Made by a program: the position numbers and the translations under genes
Shown here: positions 61,231 through 64,000 of the stretch, piece by piece
Layout of the letters: each line of letters opens with the position of its first letter
Numbering within the stretch: position 1 is the first letter of the stretch
Assembly: GCF_001748145.1 (NCBI RefSeq)
Contig: NZ_BCQA01000001.1
Span: 4,428,501-4,492,500, forward strand
Direction: 5' to 3'
DNA: 64,000 nucleotides
From: Bosea sp. BIWAKO-01
Lineage (GTDB): Bacteria > Pseudomonadota > Alphaproteobacteria > Rhizobiales > Beijerinckiaceae
Notes under the pieces: model-generated
Seen by the model: the letters and a program-made list of their open reading frames with translations, nothing else
What the model was told of the DNA's origin: nothing
Database searches by the model: none

Positions 61231-61947
61231 TCAGCCCTCGGTGTCCGCTGCCGGCTGTTCCTTGCGACGATAGCCGGTCGCCAGCACGTAGAGTTCCGAG
61301 GAATCCGCCCGGCTCGCTGCCGGCTTGACGTTGCGCACGGTGGTGAAGTCGCGCTTGAGCATCGCGAGCAGCTCGGCGCTCTCACCGCCCTGGAACAATT
61401 TTGCCAGGAAGAAGCCGCCAGGGGCCAGAATCGAATTGGCGAATTCCAGCGCGGCCTCGGCCAGCGCGATGATCTTGAGATGGTCCGTCTTCTTATGGCC
61501 GGTGGTGTTGGCTGCCATGTCCGACATCACGCCATCGGCCCGGCCGCCGAGCCGCTCGGTCAGCAGGGCAGGGGCCTCGTCGGCCATGAAATCCATCTCG
61601 ATGAGATCGACGCCGGGAATGGGATCGACGTGCAGCAGGTCGATGCCGACGATCGCGCCCTTGCCCCGCTCGAGCCCGATGCGCTGCGCCGCGACCTGGC
61701 ACCAGCCGCCCGGCGCGCAGCCGAGGTCGATCAGCTTCTGACCGGTCTTCAGGAATTTGTAGCGGTCGTCCATCTCCTCGAGCTTGAACGCCGCGCGCGA
61801 ACGAAAGCCGCGCTCCTTCGCCCGCTTGACATAGGGGTCGTTGAGCTGGCGTTCGAGCCAGAGCTGCGAGGAATGCTTGAGCTTGCCGGCCTTCTTCACC
61901 TTGACCCGCATATCGCGGGCGCCGGCGCCGCCTTTGGTGGTGCTCAT
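61231..61947 (-). CDS. rlmE: 23S rRNA (uridine(2552)-2'-O)-methyltransferase RlmE
   Basis: 238-residue FtsJ/RrmJ enzyme that methylates the ribose of U2552 in the large subunit. The K-D-K-E tetrad is complete: Lys in RSRAAFKLEEMD, Asp in VMSDMAANTTGH, Lys in FLAKLFQGGE, Glu in SSELYVLATG; SAM loop LIDLGCAPGGWCQVA. It is 63 bases downstream of the Ppx/GppA gene on the same strand, the usual rhizobial pairing. Confidence 0.96.
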   Translation of the reverse strand: MSTTKGGAGARDMRVKVKKAGKLKHSSQLWLERQLNDPYVKRAKERGFRSRAAFKLEEMDDRYKFLKTGQKLIDLGCAPGGWCQVAAQRIGLERGKGAIVGIDLLHVDPIPGVDLIEMDFMADEAPALLTERLGGRADGVMSDMAANTTGHKKTDHLKIIALAEAALEFANSILAPGGFFLAKLFQGGESAELLAMLKRDFTTVRNVKPAASRADSSELYVLATGYRRKEQPAADTEG

Positions 61948-62010
61948 TGCTTGGTGGTGCTCATCTCTTGGTGATGGTCATGGCTACGGGGTTCCTCCCG
62001 TGGACTTACG

Positions 62011-63135
62011 TCATGCCTGCCTGCGGCGCCACCAGGCACGATCCTCATGCATCATCCGGAGCAGGATGCCCTCGCGCAGGCCGCGATCCGCAATGCGCAC
62101 CTTTCGGCTCGGGAAGGCACGCCTGATCGCCTCGAAGATCGCACAGCCGGCTAGCACGAGATCGGCCCGTTCGCGGCCGATGCAGGCATTGGCCGAGCGC
62201 GCGGCATAGTCCATATCGACCAGCCGGTCGATGACCGCCAGGATATCGGTCTCGTCCATCCACAGCCCGTCGACCAGGCGCCGGTCGTAGCGCGGCAGGC
62301 CAAGATGGATGCCGGCGACGGTGGTGACGGTGCCCGACGTGCCGAGCAGATGGAAGCCGGCGGCGTCCTTTGCCGCAGCAGCGCGCGTCGCGAACGGCTT
62401 CAGGGCAGCGCTGCAATCATCGACCATGCGTTCGAATTTCTCGCGCCCGACATCGACGCCGCCATAGCGCTCGGCGACAGAGACGACCCCCATCGGCAGC
62501 GAGGCCCATTCGCGGATGCGCCCGGCCGGATCGCGCGCCTGCGAGCGCCCTCCCATCCAGACGATCTCGGTGGAGCCACCGCCGATATCGAAGACGATGA
62601 CGCCTTCTGCCGTCGGATGGGCCAGTGCCGCGCAACCCGTGACGGCCAGCGAGGCCTCGGTGCGTTGGTCGACGATCTCGAGCTCGAGATCGGCCTCAGC
62701 CGCGACCCGGCGCACGAAGTCGAGCCCGTTCGTGGCGGCCCGGCAGGCCTCGGTCGTGACCAGGCGTGCGCGGCTGACGCCGCGATGGGTCATCTTGCTC
62801 TTGCAGATCTTCAGGGCTTCGACCGCCCGGTCCATCGCCGCATCGGCAAGTCGCCCGCTCGCAGTCAGCCCTTCGCCCAGGCGCACGATGCGGGAAAAGG
62901 CATCGACGACGCGAAAGCCATGCTGGGCCGGGCGGGCGATCAGCAGCCGGCAGTTATTGGTGCCGAGATCGAGCGCGGCATAGGTCGCGACCGGATGGCG
63001 CGAGGGCGTGAAATAGGTTTGCGTGACGGGGGCAGGGCCAAGGGGGGACGAGCCGATCGGGCGCAGATCGGCGCCATTAGCCTCTGGGGATACCGCGAGC
63101 GCGACATCCCGATCCTGGCGGTCCTCGACCGTCAC
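62011..63135 (-). CDS. Ppx/GppA family phosphatase
   Basis: 374 residues from a GTG at 63135. Actin-like ATPase fold with the phosphate loops AALDLGTNNCRLLIARP and VIVFDIGGGSTEIVWMGG, and the catalytic Glu in VTTEACRAATNG. Members break down polyphosphate or pppGpp; which one is not decided by sequence, and the short form without the extra C-terminal HD domain is present. The frame continues to 63354, overlapping the glpK start, but that part is Pro/Arg-rich and unlike the family. Operon with rlmE. Confidence 0.88.
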   Translation of the reverse strand: MTVEDRQDRDVALAVSPEANGADLRPIGSSPLGPAPVTQTYFTPSRHPVATYAALDLGTNNCRLLIARPAQHGFRVVDAFSRIVRLGEGLTASGRLADAAMDRAVEALKICKSKMTHRGVSRARLVTTEACRAATNGLDFVRRVAAEADLELEIVDQRTEASLAVTGCAALAHPTAEGVIVFDIGGGSTEIVWMGGRSQARDPAGRIREWASLPMGVVSVAERYGGVDVGREKFERMVDDCSAALKPFATRAAAAKDAAGFHLLGTSGTVTTVAGIHLGLPRYDRRLVDGLWMDETDILAVIDRLVDMDYAARSANACIGRERADLVLAGCAIFEAIRRAFPSRKVRIADRGLREGILLRMMHEDRAWWRRRQA

Positions 63136-63341
63136 CGTGTTTTGACCCCTCGTCGGCCGCCGTTTGCACGCTCCGGCCGCTTGCTTCGGGTGAAGCGTAA
63201 CAAGAGCCTGACGAAGATGCCAAGCGGAACCTGTGCGCAGTTCATTTGTCGGTGGAGCGCTTGCCTGCGGCGACACGCTTCGGCCAAGTTCGGGGAAGGC
63301 CCGGATCGGACGGGCCGCCACCGGGAAGGACCACTGCTGCC

Positions 63342-64000
63342 ATGGCCGGAGCACGCTATATTCTCGCGATCGATCAGGGGACGACCTCGTCGCGCGCGAT
63401 TTTGTTCGATGGTGCGCTCAGGTCGGTGGCATCGGCGCAGCGCGAGTTCCCACAGCATTTTCCGGCCTCGGGTTGGGTCGAGCACGAGCCCGAGGATCTG
63501 TGGGACAGCGTGCTGACGACCTGCCGTGAGGCCGTCGGTAAGGCCGGGCTCTCGGCCGCGGACATTGCCGCGATCGGCATTACCAACCAGCGCGAGACGA
63601 CACTGATCTGGGACCGCAGGACCGGTCAAGCGATCCACCGCGCCATCGTCTGGCAGGACCGGCGGACGGCGCCGCGCTGCGCCGAGCTCAGCGAGGGCGG
63701 CCATGATTCGCTGGTCTCCGGCCGGACGGGCCTGCGAATCGATCCCTATTTCTCGGCGACCAAGATCGCGTGGCTGCTCGACAATGTGCCGGGCGCGCGC
63801 CGGCGGGCGGAAGCTGGCGAACTCGCCTTCGGTACGGTCGATTGCTTCTTGTTGTGGCGGCTCACGGGCGGAGCCGTCCACGCAACCGACGCGACCAATG
63901 CGGCCCGCACCATGCTGTTCGATATCGGCCGCGGCGTCTGGGACGACGACCTGCTCGCGCTGTTTAGCATTCCCCGCTCGTTGCTGCCGGAGGTTCGCGA
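63342..64000 (+). CDS. glpK: glycerol kinase, 3' end outside the window
   Basis: Partial: 219 residues are visible before the right edge. From ATG 63342 (GGAAGGA upstream) it reads [18 protein letters not shown] (phosphate loop), [54 protein letters not shown] and [14 protein letters not shown], then [16 protein letters not shown], all GlpK landmarks. It phosphorylates glycerol to glycerol 3-phosphate for catabolism. It is divergent from Ppx/GppA with 206 bases between. Whether glpF or glpD follow cannot be seen. Confidence 0.96.
   Translation, partial: MAGARYILAIDQGTTSSRAILFDGALRSVASAQREFPQHFPASGWVEHEPEDLWDSVLTTCREAVGKAGLSAADIAAIGITNQRETTLIWDRRTGQAIHRAIVWQDRRTAPRCAELSEGGHDSLVSGRTGLRIDPYFSATKIAWLLDNVPGARRRAEAGELAFGTVDCFLLWRLTGGAVHATDATNAARTMLFDIGRGVWDDDLLALFSIPRSLLPEVR

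Noticed and set aside
63136..63354. 73-codon N-terminal extension of the Ppx/GppA gene
   Set aside because: It overlaps the glpK start, is Pro/Arg/Gln-rich, and the family begins near ATYAALDLGTNN; the GTG at 63135 gives a normal length.

Overview
The window is chromosomal DNA from a high-GC alphaproteobacterium, most likely of the order Hyphomicrobiales (Rhizobiales). A Bosea- or Methylobacterium-like genus is a guess from overall feel, not something proved here. Support for the class comes from gene order (SPOR-nagZ-scpAB-tatABC-serS-surE-pcm, then yajC-secD-secF followed by two small conserved genes), a perfect alphaproteobacterial LexA box (GAAC-N7-GAAC) between uvrA and ssb, an Irr-like iron box, DUF1127 and IalB family proteins, and tandem DUF2865 proteins. 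I see no rRNA, no convincing tRNA, no insertion sequence, no prophage and no CRISPR array.

Layout. 1-12.3 kb: envelope and housekeeping block on the + strand: SPOR protein (cut by the window edge), an orphan Tat-exported TRAP solute-binding protein, nagZ, scpA, scpB, an iron-type ABC ATPase, tatABC, serS, surE, pcm and an NlpD-like LysM/LytM lipoprotein. 12.6-19.7 kb: DUF815 AAA+ ATPase (-), yajC-secD-secF, homologues of the complex I assembly factors NDUFAF3 and NDUFAF6, trmFO (-). 19.8-32.3 kb: an accessory stretch with DUF1127, a frameshifted ceramidase-family gene, a LysR/pirin/isochorismatase cluster in which the second hydrolase carries an in-frame amber codon, PPOX flavoprotein, a divergent EEP/phospholipase D pair, an RraA-like aldolase, a divergent pair of citrate synthase paralogues (one fused to a helix-turn-helix domain) and IalB. 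32.7-36.5 kb: uvrA and ssb, divergent around a LexA box. 36.7-41.5 kb: ArsR-SRPBCC-VOC operon with a tandem palindromic operator, M20 peptidase, an exported MetX-like esterase, MarC. 42.2-50.3 kb: gyrA, a small membrane protein, AsmA, and an Fe3+ ABC permease plus binding protein preceded by an Irr-like box. 50.4-57.2 kb: tandem DUF2865 proteins and an RND efflux operon. 57.4-64 kb: MAPEG, guaB, an MFS exporter, rlmE, Ppx/GppA and the start of glpK.

How the parts fit. Protein export and membrane biogenesis dominate the first 18 kb (Tat, Sec accessory subunits, complex I assembly factors, cell-wall recycling and daughter-cell separation). The iron ATPase at 5.3 kb has no permease or binding protein beside it, while the permease and binding protein at 47-50 kb have no ATPase beside them, so the two sites may form one transporter. 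The points most worth a second look are the secF-linked NDUFAF3/NDUFAF6 pair with lost synthase motifs, the HTH-citrate synthase divergon, the amber-interrupted isochorismatase, the frameshifted ceramidase, and the readable operators (LexA, Irr-like, ArsR-type, LysR-type). I did not find a clearly new multi-gene defence or metabolic system; this is mainly core chromosome.
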